Source: Oscillospiraceae bacterium
GTDB lineage: Bacteria; Bacillota; Clostridia; Oscillospirales; Oscillospiraceae
Assembly (NCBI GenBank): GCA_015068025.1
Contig: SVLH01000002.1
Span: 1 to 64,000, forward strand
Direction of reading: 5' to 3'
DNA length: 64,000 nucleotides
Positions within the stretch are counted from its first letter, which is position 1. Each line of letters begins with the position of its first letter. Below the pieces are notes generated by a model. The model had not been told where the DNA came from. It saw nothing but the letters and a program-made list of their open reading frames with translations, and searched no databases. Positions 8,968 to 19,018 of the stretch are shown here, one piece after another. A program made the position numbers and the translations under genes.

Positions 8968-10173
8968 ATGAAGCAGAAAAAGAGAAAAAAATGGGTCCGC
9001 CCTCGGCATCGTGTGTTTCGCAGCCTGCTGTTGTTGGTGATAGCGCCCTATGTGAAGCTGCGCTTTGGTGTGAAAGTGGAGCGCTTTGCGCAAGAGGGCA
9101 AGCGGCAGTATCTGGTCATGATGAATCACCAGACGTCGGCTGACCAGTTCTTCATCAGTATGGCCTTCCGCAAGCATGTGTATTATATCGCAACCGAGGA
9201 TATTTTCTCCCTCGGTTGGATCTCCAAGGTGATTCGCTATCTAGTGGCGCCGATCCCCATTAAGAAACAGACCACCGACCTGCAGGCGGTGAAAAATTGT
9301 ATACAGGTGGTCAGGGAAGGCGGCACCATCGCGCTGGCGCCGGAGGGAAACCGCACTTACAGCGGAAAGACCGAGTACATCAAGCCTTCCATCGTGAAGC
9401 TGGCGCGGGCGCTGAAGCTGCCCGTTGCGATTTTCCGGATCGAAGGCGGCTACGGCGTGCAGCCCCGCTGGTGTGACGGCACCCGAAAAGGCAGAATGCG
9501 CGCCTTTGTGTCCCGCGTGATAGAGCCTGAAGTGTATGGGGCGCTCTCCGATGAAGAATTTATCGCCCTGCTTCGGGAGGAACTCTACGTTAACGAGGCC
9601 GTGGCAGATGCCTGCTATACTCACGGCAAGCTGGCGGAATATCTGGAACGGGCGGTGTATGTCTGTCCGGACTGCGGCCTTTCTGTCTTTGAGAGTCACG
9701 GGGACATCATCACCTGCAAGACCTGCGGAAAGCAGGCGCGCTATCTGCCCAGCAAGGAACTGGAGGGCATTGGCGCGGCGTTCCCGTTCCGCTTTGTGAA
9801 TGACTGGTACGAGTACCAGACGGACTTTGTCAGCAAACTGGATCTGACACCGTTTTGCGAAACAGCCATGTACTGCGATACTGTGCGGCTTTCTCGGGTG
9901 CATCTCTACCAGTACAAGGAAGTGCTGAAACCGGAGACCCAAGTTTGCCTTTACGGCGACCGCATCGTGATCGGAGGGGAGTTGGTGCTGCCCTTTGATG
10001 ACGTTTCTGCCGTCACCGTGCTGGGACGGAACAAACTGAACATCTATCACGACGGCACGGTCTATCAGCTCAAAGGCGACAAACGCTTCAATGCGCTGAA
10101 ATATGTGAATATCTATTATCACTACAAAAACATCAATGAAGGTAGGGAAGATGGAAAATTTTTGGGACTTTAG
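8968..10173 (+). CDS. 1-acyl-sn-glycerol-3-phosphate acyltransferase-like protein with C-terminal zinc ribbon
   Basis: MMNHQTSADQFF (NHxxxxD), APEGNRTYSGK; CPDCGLSVFESHGDIITCKTCG zinc ribbon. Confidence 0.85.
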   Translation: MKQKKRKKWVRPRHRVFRSLLLLVIAPYVKLRFGVKVERFAQEGKRQYLVMMNHQTSADQFFISMAFRKHVYYIATEDIFSLGWISKVIRYLVAPIPIKKQTTDLQAVKNCIQVVREGGTIALAPEGNRTYSGKTEYIKPSIVKLARALKLPVAIFRIEGGYGVQPRWCDGTRKGRMRAFVSRVIEPEVYGALSDEEFIALLREELYVNEAVADACYTHGKLAEYLERAVYVCPDCGLSVFESHGDIITCKTCGKQARYLPSKELEGIGAAFPFRFVNDWYEYQTDFVSKLDLTPFCETAMYCDTVRLSRVHLYQYKEVLKPETQVCLYGDRIVIGGELVLPFDDVSAVTVLGRNKLNIYHDGTVYQLKGDKRFNALKYVNIYYHYKNINEGREDGKFLGL

Positions 10174-11545
10174 TGTTTGGGGTGATTTTCACCTGATCGC
10201 GATGCTGCTGTTGAGCCTGTTGGCAGCCAACGCTTTGAAGCGGGTCATTCCCATGCTGCGGGCGTCTTTGATTCCGACATCCGTGCTGGGCGGCGCATTG
10301 CTGCTGCTGGCATCGGGGCTTTATAAGTTGTTTACCGGAGATGTGATGTTCGACACGGCCTTTTTTGCCGGGAAGGGCATGGCCTTGCTGGAGACGATCA
10401 CCTATCATACGCTGGCGCTGGGCTTTATCGCCTCCACGCTGAAAACGTCGGACGAGAAGATGACCAAGCAGCGTACCGTGGAAATTTTCAACACCGGCGT
10501 GACCACTGTTTCCACTTACCTGATGCAGGCCGTTCTGGGTTTTGGCATCACCATGGTGGCGGCGAAGCTGGTTTCCGACTTTTTCCCTGCTGCGGGCGTG
10601 CTGCTTCCCTTTGGTTACGGTCAGGGTCCCGGACAGGCGATGAATTACGGCGGCATCTACGAGCTGGAATACGGCTTCGAGGGTGGCAAGAGTTTTGGCC
10701 TGACCATTGCGGCGCTGGGCTTTATCAGCGCGGCGCTGGGTGGTGTGATCCATCTGAATCTGCTGAAGAAGAAGCGGAAGATCAACATCGGCAGCGGCGA
10801 GGAGATCTCCTATGACACCGAGGAGATCCAGCTGGCCAACGAGATCCCCATGCAGGGCAGCATGGATAAGCTGACCGTGCAGGTGGCCTTTGTGTTTGCG
10901 GCCTACTTCATGGCTCACGGGCTGATGTATATGCTGGGCCGTCTGCTGCCGGGGATGCGCTCCGTCATTTACGGGTTCAATTTCCTGCTGGGCGTGATGA
11001 CGGCCACGCTGCTGAAAGTGACCCTGGGCCTGCTGGAAAAGAAGGGCATTATGAAGCGGCGCTATACCAATAACTTCCTGATGACCCGTGTCAGCAACTT
11101 CTTCTTCGATATCATGGTGGTGGCCAGCATTGCCGCCATTCGCCTTGGCATTCTGGAACAGTACTGGGGCATCATTCTCGTTCTGGGTGTGTCCGCTCTG
11201 GTTCTCACCTACCTTTACAACTATGTTGTGGCAAAGGCACTGTTCCCTGCCTATCAGGAGGAGCAGTTCCTCACTATGTACGGCATGCTTACCGGTACCG
11301 CCAGCACCGGCATCGCACTGCTGCGCGAGCTGGACGGTCGGTTTGAGACCCCCGCTGCGGACAATCTGGTTTACCAGAACTTCCCGGCCATCGTGTTTGG
11401 CTTCCCCATGATGCTGCTGGCAACGCTGGCACCCCGGAAGCCGGGCGTGACCATGGTGTGTCTGGTGGCGTTCTTCCTGGTTATGAATGTGATCCTGTTC
11501 CGATCCTTCCTCTTCCGGCGGCGGAAAACACCCGTGGAGCAGTAA
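10151..11545 (+). CDS. Sodium/glutamate symporter-like (GltS family) membrane protein
   Basis: Multi-TM; IPTSVLGGALLLLASG, PFGYGQGPGQAMNYGGIYE, TGTASTGIALLREL. Confidence 0.8.
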   Translation: MENFWDFSVWGDFHLIAMLLLSLLAANALKRVIPMLRASLIPTSVLGGALLLLASGLYKLFTGDVMFDTAFFAGKGMALLETITYHTLALGFIASTLKTSDEKMTKQRTVEIFNTGVTTVSTYLMQAVLGFGITMVAAKLVSDFFPAAGVLLPFGYGQGPGQAMNYGGIYELEYGFEGGKSFGLTIAALGFISAALGGVIHLNLLKKKRKINIGSGEEISYDTEEIQLANEIPMQGSMDKLTVQVAFVFAAYFMAHGLMYMLGRLLPGMRSVIYGFNFLLGVMTATLLKVTLGLLEKKGIMKRRYTNNFLMTRVSNFFFDIMVVASIAAIRLGILEQYWGIILVLGVSALVLTYLYNYVVAKALFPAYQEEQFLTMYGMLTGTASTGIALLRELDGRFETPAADNLVYQNFPAIVFGFPMMLLATLAPRKPGVTMVCLVAFFLVMNVILFRSFLFRRRKTPVEQ

Positions 11546-11560
11546 GCCTGTTTATCAATA

Positions 11561-11599
11561 AAAAACCACTCCGAGGCATGCGGCCCCGGAGTGGTTTTT
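11561..11599. terminator. Bidirectional terminator between convergent genes
   Basis: aaaaaccactccg...cggagtggttttta. Confidence 0.8.
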
Positions 11600-12572
11600 A
11601 ATTCTGCCAATCAAAATCTGTGGTGGTGCGCAGTGGGTAGGCGATGAGGGTGTCCGTCTCCAGATCCTCGCGGTGCAGATCGACTGCGGTGATCCGCCGG
11701 TTTTCATAGGTGGTGTAGTAATAGATGCCCCGTTCCATGCTGCAGCAGCAGGAATAGAGAGTGATTTCGTAGGCACCCCCGCCCAGATGGACGCAGCCCC
11801 GCTGCTGCTCTACGCTGCCCAGAATGTGGAAAAATTGGCTTACGCTCTCTGATTCCGTTTCGCCGGAGGCGGCATTCAGCCGGGTGAAGGCGGCGCGGAC
11901 GAAACGGGAGGCGGAGGAGGGGTCACCCGGCAGCCCCATGGCGCCCATCCCACGGCTGTACGGCTGCAAGTCCAGCTCGGTGGAAAAGGTGTTGACCGGC
12001 ACCTCTCGGGTCAGACGCATATAACCGGCCAGGTTGGTCAGGTGGAAGTCGAAGGGCGGGGCGTTGGTCAGGACCCCTACCGGGTTTTTCCGGAGCCGCA
12101 GACCGTCCTGTAACGGCTCAACAACGATTGCCCCCGTGCGGTCGGCAATCATCCAGTGCAAGGGCGTGCGGGGCAGTTGGGGGCTGAAATCCAGCGCCAG
12201 CAGATTGGTGCGCTGCAATAATTTCCGTGCCTCGTCCAGAGTGGCGCATTGCCCAAGCACCCATGGGATCAATTCAAAGGGGGCGATGTTCTCCCGTCCG
12301 GCCTGCTGTGGGTGATAACAGGCGAAGTGCGGAAAATTCAGCCCCGCCATGGCAAGACCCGCCTCGTTGACGGCGTCATAATAGAGGGGATAGCCCTCGG
12401 CCACGTGGGCCATGCCGATGATGGCGTAATGGCGGTTTTGGGGCGGAGCGTGCCGAAAGGCGAGGGGGAAGTTCCGGGGCGTAATGGTGACCGTTTCCCC
12501 CGGCGAGCCTTCCAGATCTAGATTCCGACCGAAATAGTGGCCTTTGGTTTGATAGGTGATCGCCGTACACAT
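11598..12572 (-). CDS. Choloylglycine hydrolase / linear amide C-N hydrolase (candidate bile salt hydrolase)
   Basis: MCTAITYQTKGHYFGRNLDLE (Cys2 nucleophile, R, NxD), NEAGLAMAGLNFP, GVLTNAPPFDFHLTNLAGY. Confidence 0.9.
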   Translation of the reverse strand: MCTAITYQTKGHYFGRNLDLEGSPGETVTITPRNFPLAFRHAPPQNRHYAIIGMAHVAEGYPLYYDAVNEAGLAMAGLNFPHFACYHPQQAGRENIAPFELIPWVLGQCATLDEARKLLQRTNLLALDFSPQLPRTPLHWMIADRTGAIVVEPLQDGLRLRKNPVGVLTNAPPFDFHLTNLAGYMRLTREVPVNTFSTELDLQPYSRGMGAMGLPGDPSSASRFVRAAFTRLNAASGETESESVSQFFHILGSVEQQRGCVHLGGGAYEITLYSCCCSMERGIYYYTTYENRRITAVDLHREDLETDTLIAYPLRTTTDFDWQN

Positions 12573-12635
12573 TATGGCACACCTCCGTAGGTATGAAGAT
12601 AGCCATAGTTTGCGGAATGGGGCGCGTATTATTAC

Positions 12636-12667
12636 AAAAGAGCGGAAAGCACAGCTTTCCGCTCTTT
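12636..12667 (-). terminator. Terminator downstream of glyA
   Basis: agagcggaaag-cacag-ctttccgctct flanked by A-run on + (T-run on -). Confidence 0.75.
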
Positions 12668-12674
12668 GACGTAA

Positions 12675-13922
12675 TTATTCGTAAATGGGGAACTGACGGC
12701 ACAGCGCCTCCACCTCGGCGCGGACCTGTGCGGCGTTGCCTTCGAAGTCCTCAGCCACCATGGCCATCCACTTGGCGATCTTCACCATCTCGGCTTCCTT
12801 GAAGCCGCGGGAGGTGACGGCAGGGGTGCCCACGCGGATACCGCTGGTCACGAAGGGCTTTTCGGGATCGTTGGGGATGGCGTTCTTGTTGACGGTGATC
12901 TGCACCTCGTCCAGACGATGCTCGAACTCCTTGCCGGTGATGTGGAAGTTGCGGACATCCACCAGACACAGGTGGTTGTCCGTACCGCCAGACACCAGAC
13001 GGAAGCCGTTCTTCACCAGTTCGTCGGCCAGCACCGCGGCGTTCTTCACCACCTGCTCGCCGTAGGCCTTGAATTCCGGCTTCAGGGCTTCGCCAAAGCA
13101 CACGGCCTTGGCGGCGATGATATGTTCCAGAGGGCCGCCCTGGGTGCCGGGGAACACGGCGGAGTTGATCTTTTTGTACATCTCCTCGTCATTGCAGAGG
13201 ATCATACCGCCACGGGGGCCGCGCAGGGTCTTGTGGGTGGTGGTGGTCACCACGTCGGCATAGGGAATGGGGGAGGGATGGACGCCTGCGGCCACAAGGC
13301 CGGCGATGTGCGCCATATCCACCATCAGGTAGGCGCCCACGGCGTCGGCAATCTCGCGGAACTTCGCAAAGTCCAGCGTGCGGGGATAGGCGCTGGCACC
13401 GGCCAGAAGCAGCTTGGGTTTGCAGGCCTTGGCGGTTTCCATCAGCTTATCGTAGTCGATGGTCTCGGAGTTGTCCTCCACGCCGTAGGGGACGATGTTG
13501 AAGTACTTGCCGGAGATGTTGACGGGGCTGCCGTGGCTCAGGTGGCCTCCGTGTGCCAGATTCATGCTCAATACGGTGTCACCGGGCTGCAGCAGGGCAA
13601 AGAAGGCAGCCAGGTTGGCGTTGGCGCCGGAGTGAGGCTGGACGTTGGCGTAGTTGCAGCCAAACAGCTTGCAGGCGCGCTGGCGAGCCAGTTCTTCCGT
13701 GATGTCCACGGCGTAGCAGCCGCCGTAGTAGCGCTTGCCGGGATAACCCTCGGCATATTTATTGGTCAGGCAGGTTCCCATCGCAGCCATCACAGCTGGG
13801 CTGACAATGTTTTCGGAGGCGATCAGCTCGATGTTGCGGCGTTCGCGGTCGAACTCCTCGCGAATGGAAGCCCCGACCTCGGGATCAAAGCCGGAGATGA
13901 AATCAATGGTCTGCTGGATCAT
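12675..13922 (-). CDS. glyA: Serine hydroxymethyltransferase
   Basis: [53 protein letters not shown]. Confidence 0.97.
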   Translation of the reverse strand: MIQQTIDFISGFDPEVGASIREEFDRERRNIELIASENIVSPAVMAAMGTCLTNKYAEGYPGKRYYGGCYAVDITEELARQRACKLFGCNYANVQPHSGANANLAAFFALLQPGDTVLSMNLAHGGHLSHGSPVNISGKYFNIVPYGVEDNSETIDYDKLMETAKACKPKLLLAGASAYPRTLDFAKFREIADAVGAYLMVDMAHIAGLVAAGVHPSPIPYADVVTTTTHKTLRGPRGGMILCNDEEMYKKINSAVFPGTQGGPLEHIIAAKAVCFGEALKPEFKAYGEQVVKNAAVLADELVKNGFRLVSGGTDNHLCLVDVRNFHITGKEFEHRLDEVQITVNKNAIPNDPEKPFVTSGIRVGTPAVTSRGFKEAEMVKIAKWMAMVAEDFEGNAAQVRAEVEALCRQFPIYE

Positions 13923-14044
13923 GGGACTGGCCCTCCTTTAGTGTTGAAAAAGATACTACCTTTCGAAGATGCTATCATTTTAGGATAGAATATGCCTCTT
14001 TACAAGGGGTATTTTCGACGGTTTTTTATGGAAAACGCGCAGAT

Positions 14045-14067
14045 AAATCGACGGTTTCCGTCGATTT
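14045..14067. terminator. Hairpin, possible weak terminator
   Basis: aaatcgacgg-ttt-ccgtcgattt; short U-tract. Confidence 0.4.
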
Positions 14068-14653
14068 AGCCTAATCGGGCGGGGATGCCGTCCTCATACA
14101 GCCCGCGCTCTGTGAGGACCCATGGAATGGGGTAGTCATGAGGCTCTACGGGGATCTCGTCCCGCAGGAGAAGCTCGGGACAAAGCAGGACGCTGCCGCT
14201 GCGATAGTGGGAGAGAAAGCGGTCGTAATACCCGCCGCCCTTGCCCAGCCGCTGTCCCGCACGGTTGCAGGTCATGCAGGGGATGATGGCAAAATCCACT
14301 TCGTCGGGCGTCAGCGATGGACTGTCGGCAGGCGGCTCCAAAAGCCCGTAGCTTCCGGGCACAAGCTGATCGAGGGAAGTGATCTCCCGCAGCTCCATGA
14401 TGCCCTTGTCCACGCACAGGGGCACGCACAGTCGCTTTCCGGCGGCCAGGGCGTGTTCCAGAGTGGGGTGGGTATTCACTTCGGGATAGCGCCCCACAAA
14501 GCAGAAGATGCAGTCTGCGGCCTGGTATTCCGGCATGGCCGACAGGTGTTGCAGTATGGCGTGTCCGGCTTTTTCCAGATAGTGGGGGGAAATGGTTTTC
14601 AGCAAGGTGCGCATGGTTTTCCGCAGCTGCTGTTTTTCTTCCTGTCTGGTCAT
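14066..14653 (-). CDS. 5-formyltetrahydrofolate cyclo-ligase
   Basis: IIPCMTCNRAGQRLGKGGGYYDRFL; MTHFS family. Confidence 0.92.
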   Translation of the reverse strand: MTRQEEKQQLRKTMRTLLKTISPHYLEKAGHAILQHLSAMPEYQAADCIFCFVGRYPEVNTHPTLEHALAAGKRLCVPLCVDKGIMELREITSLDQLVPGSYGLLEPPADSPSLTPDEVDFAIIPCMTCNRAGQRLGKGGGYYDRFLSHYRSGSVLLCPELLLRDEIPVEPHDYPIPWVLTERGLYEDGIPARLG

Positions 14654-15864
14654 GGCAGAGGGTCATCCTCCTTTTTCGGCTGTGCCGCGCCAAAGAGGAT
14701 GGCGCCGCTGCCGTATTTGCCGCGAATGTGGTCCATGGTGGCCTCCAGCCTCTCCTGCTTTTCCCGGCGGGGCGCTGCGGGAGAGGTAAAGAGATCCACC
14801 TGCTCATAGGCGTCCTGATCCGCAACCAGATAAATGGCGGTGACGGTCAGCGCCCGGATGGGCGCAGGCGGCGTCCATAACTCCTCCACCAGCTCAATGG
14901 CGGTGTCGGTGATGTCGCGGATCAGATGGGTGGGGGCAGAGAGCCGCTTTTGGCGAGAGCGGTCGTGGAACGCGGGGTCGCGTATCGTGACATGTACACC
15001 GGTGGCATACAGCCCCTCGTGGCGCAGACGGGATGCCACGGAATCCGAGAGCATGGCGATGCCGGCACGCACCTGCTCCCGGGTTGTCAGATTCTGGGGA
15101 AAGGTCGTTCCGTTTCCCACGGATTTTACGGGCTCGGCGTCGAAGCGGGAGCGCACCGGGGCGGTGTCCAGACCGTTGGCAAACTCGTGGAGCTGCACAC
15201 CCATCTTTCCCATCAGCGTTTCCAGCATTTCGCTTTTGCACGCCGCCAGCTGACCGATGGTGGTGATGCCGTATTGGCGCAGGAGTTTACGGGCGGCGCC
15301 GCCCACATACAGCAGATCGCCCACCGGCAGCGGCCAGATCAGTTCCTGCCAATTTTCGCGGGAGATCACGGTGGTGGCGTCCGGCTTTTTATAGTCGCTG
15401 CCCAGCTTGGCAAAGACCTTGTTGAAGCTGACACCGACAGAGAGCGTCAGACCCAGTTCGTTCCGAACCCTGCGGCGCAGGGTGTCGGCCAGCGCGCGGG
15501 CGTCGCCGCCGAAAAGGTGCAGCGTGTGGGTCACGTCCAGCCAGCTTTCGTCAATGCCGAAAGGCTCCACCAGATCGGTATATTCATCGTAAATGGCATT
15601 GACTTTTTGGGAGTATTCCCGGTACAGATCGTGGTGCGGCGGCAGCAGTACCAGATCAGGACACTTCTTCTTTGCCTGCCAGACGGTTTCTGCCGTCTGG
15701 ACGCCAAAGCGCTTGGCAGGTTCGTTTTTGGCAAGGATGATGCCGTGGCGGGAGGCGGGATCGCCGCAGACGGCTGTAGGAACATGGCGCAGATCGGGAT
15801 GACTCAAAAGCTCTACGGACGCGTAGAAGCAGTTCAGATCACAGTGCAGGATGATGCGGTCCAT
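14650..15864 (-). CDS. dinB: DNA polymerase IV (Y-family)
   Basis: HCDLNCFYASVELL, SIDE-type motif FGIDESWLDVTHT, LSVGVSFNKVFAKLGSDYKKPDATTVI. Confidence 0.95.
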   Translation of the reverse strand: MDRIILHCDLNCFYASVELLSHPDLRHVPTAVCGDPASRHGIILAKNEPAKRFGVQTAETVWQAKKKCPDLVLLPPHHDLYREYSQKVNAIYDEYTDLVEPFGIDESWLDVTHTLHLFGGDARALADTLRRRVRNELGLTLSVGVSFNKVFAKLGSDYKKPDATTVISRENWQELIWPLPVGDLLYVGGAARKLLRQYGITTIGQLAACKSEMLETLMGKMGVQLHEFANGLDTAPVRSRFDAEPVKSVGNGTTFPQNLTTREQVRAGIAMLSDSVASRLRHEGLYATGVHVTIRDPAFHDRSRQKRLSAPTHLIRDITDTAIELVEELWTPPAPIRALTVTAIYLVADQDAYEQVDLFTSPAAPRREKQERLEATMDHIRGKYGSGAILFGAAQPKKEDDPLP

Positions 15865-15926
15865 GGCGAACCCTCCTTTCCAAAGATGGTTCTATCATAC
15901 CACGGAGGAGGGTGTTTGAAAAGAGA

Positions 15927-15957
15927 AAAGCGGCTCGCCGACAGCGAGCCGCTTTTT
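15927..15957 (-). terminator. Rho-independent terminator downstream of ribU
   Basis: aaaagcggctcgc-cgaca-gcgagccgctttt. Confidence 0.75.
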
Positions 15958-15960
15958 ATG

Positions 15961-16677
15961 TTATCGAAGTTTTAACAGGCGTTCAATGCGCTTATACAGC
16001 AGGAAAGTCAGGAAAGAGACCAGGACACCCTTGAGAAGATTGAAGGGAACAACGGCAAACAGAACCAGCGTTGTCAAATCGGTGATCGCTTTGTTGACTT
16101 CTGTTCCCATTCCAATAATTGCCTCCAGAGGAAGTCCATACAGCTTGGAAAAGGCAGGAATAAGGTACAAAGCATTGAACAGACTGCCAAATACTGTCAT
16201 TACAAGGGTTCCGGCAGCCATGCCGATCAAAGCGCCCTTCTTTGTTTTGACACAATGATAGACGATGGTGGCAGGAAGGACGAAGGAGCAGCCCACTACA
16301 AAGTTGGCAAAGTCACCGACAAATGCGGTGCTGGTTCCCTTCAGGAAAAGCTTGATGATGATCTTCAAAAGCTCACAGACCACGCCGGCGACAGGTCCCA
16401 GAGAGAAGGAACAGATGAACACGGGAACTTCACTAAGATCGATCTGGTAAAAGGGAGGAGCAAAGGGAAGAGAAATTTCAAAATACATCAAAAGAGCGGC
16501 AACAGCACTGAAAATACCAATATAGGAAACCCGTCTTGCAGGGGAGATTTTGTGGGTCTTGATCCAGAACCGTTCGGAGAGCACCGCGATGAGGAGAATG
16601 CCGAGAAAGACCAACAGACACATGGCGAGAAAGGCAACATTTTCTTGAATTTGCGTCCACAGGGCAGAAAGTTTCAT
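15961..16677 (-). CDS. ribU: ECF transporter S component, riboflavin-type
   Basis: YFEISLPFAPPFYQIDLSEVPVFICSFSLGPVAGVVCELLKIIIK; FMN riboswitch immediately upstream. Confidence 0.88.
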   Translation of the reverse strand: MKLSALWTQIQENVAFLAMCLLVFLGILLIAVLSERFWIKTHKISPARRVSYIGIFSAVAALLMYFEISLPFAPPFYQIDLSEVPVFICSFSLGPVAGVVCELLKIIIKLFLKGTSTAFVGDFANFVVGCSFVLPATIVYHCVKTKKGALIGMAAGTLVMTVFGSLFNALYLIPAFSKLYGLPLEAIIGMGTEVNKAITDLTTLVLFAVVPFNLLKGVLVSFLTFLLYKRIERLLKLR

Positions 16678-16783
16678 AAAAAATACACTCCTTTATTCGT
16701 TTGAAAACACCCCGGACTTTGACTTCTCCAAGGTGAACAAACGACAAAGGAGCGCGCCAAAAGGCACGGCCTTGGCCGTACGC

Positions 16784-16899
16784 ATCTTCTTCCATCCAGA
16801 CTATACTGTTGGTTCCGGAGTTGCACCGAATCAGCGGCCGCCGTAGCAGCCGGTCGCGGACTATACCGCCAGTGGGGAATCGCACCCCGCCCTGAAGAC
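16784..16899 (-). ncRNA. FMN riboswitch (RFN element)
   Basis: Minus strand: gtcttcagggcggggtgcgattccccactggcggtatagtccgcgaccggctgctacggcggccgctgattcggtgcaactccggaaccaacagtatagtctggatggaagaagat, canonical RFN core. Confidence 0.95.
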
Positions 16900-17143
16900 A
16901 AAGTATGCAGTTGTTTTCTGGTCATATTATATGCCCCTGCCGCAGAAAAAGCAACGGTTTTTTGTGCCCTTGTGCCGGATCGGCGCCAGAAGATGGAGGG
17001 GAGCAGCGGAAAAAGAGGAAAACACCGGTCGAAATATGTATAGTGGTTATACTTTACAGGTGCTGGGCGACGGGACAGTAAAAATAATGGTGGACAAAGA
17101 CAAACAAATGTTCTATAATGGGTTTGTGAAAGGGGTGGTTGCG

Positions 17144-17656
17144 ATGCGGGCACGGCAGGAATCCTGTTGCTTTACCGGACACAGAGCCGCGAAGCTGCCA
17201 TGGAAATATGACGAGAGCGATCCGCGGTGTCTGGCTCTGAAGCACCGCATGATGGATGCGGTGGAGCTGGCATACGAGCAGGGGTATCGCCATTTCCTGT
17301 GCGGAATGGCACAGGGATGTGACCTTTATTTTTGTGAGTGCGTGCTGGCGCTGCGGGAGAGCCGTCCTGATGTGACGCTGGAGGCGGCCATTCCCTGCCC
17401 CTCGCAGGCGGACGCCTGGCCGGCAGCGCAGCGTGAGCGGTATCAAAAGCTGGTGTCGGCGTGTGATTTTGAGACGCTGGTTTCCGCCGGCTATTCCTCC
17501 TCCTGTATGCAGCGGCGTGACCGCTATATGGTGGATCACGCCTCGCTGCTGATCGCTGCCTTTGACGGCAGCAGCGGCGGAACGCGGTATACAGTGGAGT
17601 ATGCGCTGAAGCGCGGTGTGACCATCGTGGATCTGCCGATTCTACGGGAATGGTAA
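17144..17656 (+). CDS. DUF1273 / YpsA-like SLOG-family protein
   Basis: CCFTGHRAAKLPWK, FLCGMAQGCDLYFCECVLALR, LLIAAFDGSSGGTRYTVEYA. Confidence 0.85.
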   Translation: MRARQESCCFTGHRAAKLPWKYDESDPRCLALKHRMMDAVELAYEQGYRHFLCGMAQGCDLYFCECVLALRESRPDVTLEAAIPCPSQADAWPAAQRERYQKLVSACDFETLVSAGYSSSCMQRRDRYMVDHASLLIAAFDGSSGGTRYTVEYALKRGVTIVDLPILREW

Positions 17657-17710
17657 GTTGTAAAGTGATTTTGCTTTATAAAAAACGGTATCAAAACGGA
17701 CAAGAAGATA

Positions 17711-17743
17711 AAAAAGCGGACCGGCAAAGCCGGTCCGCTTTTT
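17711..17743. terminator. Bidirectional terminator
   Basis: aaaaagcggaccggc-aaa-gccggtccgcttttta. Confidence 0.85.
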
Positions 17744-17753
17744 ATGCCTGGAA

Positions 17754-18941
17754 TCAGAAGCAGGCGCGATAGATGCCCTCAATGTCTTCCAGCTCGAAGG
17801 GAGCGTAGGCATTGGTCATCAGGCGCTGCTGGTTGGCCTCAACAGACAGGGGGAAGGTCTTGAAGTCAGCCTCGGTGAAGCCGCAGTCATGCAGAGGACG
17901 CAGGGGCAGGATGCGCTGCAGCAGAGCGTTCATCTCGGGGATGGCGTTCTCCACAGAGCAGCCCAGGATCTCGGCGACCATCTTCTTGAACTTCATGATC
18001 TCGCCGGTGGGGTTCTTGGCGTCATAGTAGTTCATGATGGCGCCGAACAGCATGTAGTTGGACTCGCCGTGAGGCACATGATAAGTGCCGCCCAGAGGGA
18101 AGCTCATGGCGTGGACGGGGCCGCAGCCGGCCTTCAGGAAGGCGATACCGGCATAGAAGGAAGCGGTCACGAACTCCAGCATGTAGTCGAAGCGAGCCTC
18201 GGGGCCCTTCTCGTCGATCAGCTTGAAGCCCTTCAGGATCATGTCCATAGCCTTCTCGCTGAACAGCTCGGAGGTGATGGTCTTACGATAGGGGCTCAGG
18301 AAGGACTCGGTGGCATGCACCAGAGCGTCGATGGCGGAGCAGGCGAAGGGCTTGTAGGGCAGGGTGCGCAGCATGTCGGGAACCAGGCACACCTTGTTGG
18401 GGATAATGTCGTCGGACACCAGACCCAGCTTGGTCTCGCCGCCGGTCAGCACGCCGTCCTTCTCGTCCTTAACGATAGCGACGGAGATGTTGGTGCACTC
18501 GGAGCCGGTGCCGCAGGTGGTGGGAACGGCGATGACATCCTTCTCGTGGATGACGGGGAAGCGCTTGAAGTACAGGTTGTGTACGGTGTCGGGGCGCTTG
18601 CAGCCCAGCAGCTTGCACATATCCATGATGGCGCCGCCGCCCACGGCGATGACACGGTCATAGCTGTCATAGGGGATGGCGTCGTACATGATCTGGATCA
18701 TTTCTTCGCTGGGCTCGCCGGCGCCGAACTTCTCCTGGAACACGAACTGGCACTTCAGGTTCAGATCCTTCATGAAGGGGATGTAGATGAACTCGTTGGT
18801 CAGAACCACGTCGCGCTCATTCAGCTTGAACTCCTCTGCCAGCTGGGCAAAGGTCTCGAACTTATAAACGGTGGGAGCAAAGATGATCTCGCGCTTGTCG
18901 GCCATCAGTGCGGCAGAGAAAGCGTCCATTTTCTTGGCCAT
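17754..18941 (-). CDS. Iron-containing alcohol dehydrogenase, 4-hydroxybutyrate dehydrogenase-like
   Basis: VVLTNEFIYIPFM, VIAVGGGAIMDMCKLLG, VPTTCGTGSECTNISVA, SAIDALVHATESFLSPY, FPLGGTYHVPHGESNY. Confidence 0.82.
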   Translation of the reverse strand: MAKKMDAFSAALMADKREIIFAPTVYKFETFAQLAEEFKLNERDVVLTNEFIYIPFMKDLNLKCQFVFQEKFGAGEPSEEMIQIMYDAIPYDSYDRVIAVGGGAIMDMCKLLGCKRPDTVHNLYFKRFPVIHEKDVIAVPTTCGTGSECTNISVAIVKDEKDGVLTGGETKLGLVSDDIIPNKVCLVPDMLRTLPYKPFACSAIDALVHATESFLSPYRKTITSELFSEKAMDMILKGFKLIDEKGPEARFDYMLEFVTASFYAGIAFLKAGCGPVHAMSFPLGGTYHVPHGESNYMLFGAIMNYYDAKNPTGEIMKFKKMVAEILGCSVENAIPEMNALLQRILPLRPLHDCGFTEADFKTFPLSVEANQQRLMTNAYAPFELEDIEGIYRACF

Positions 18942-19018
18942 TGGAATCGACTCTCCTTTAAATTTAAAATTATTCTGACACTGTCCCGGCGTTGCGCCGG
19001 GACAGGGGTCAACAAAAA

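Noticed and set aside
13923-14045. THF riboswitch upstream of glyA/MTHFS
   Set aside because: Sequence does not match the conserved THF aptamer segments I know; no support.
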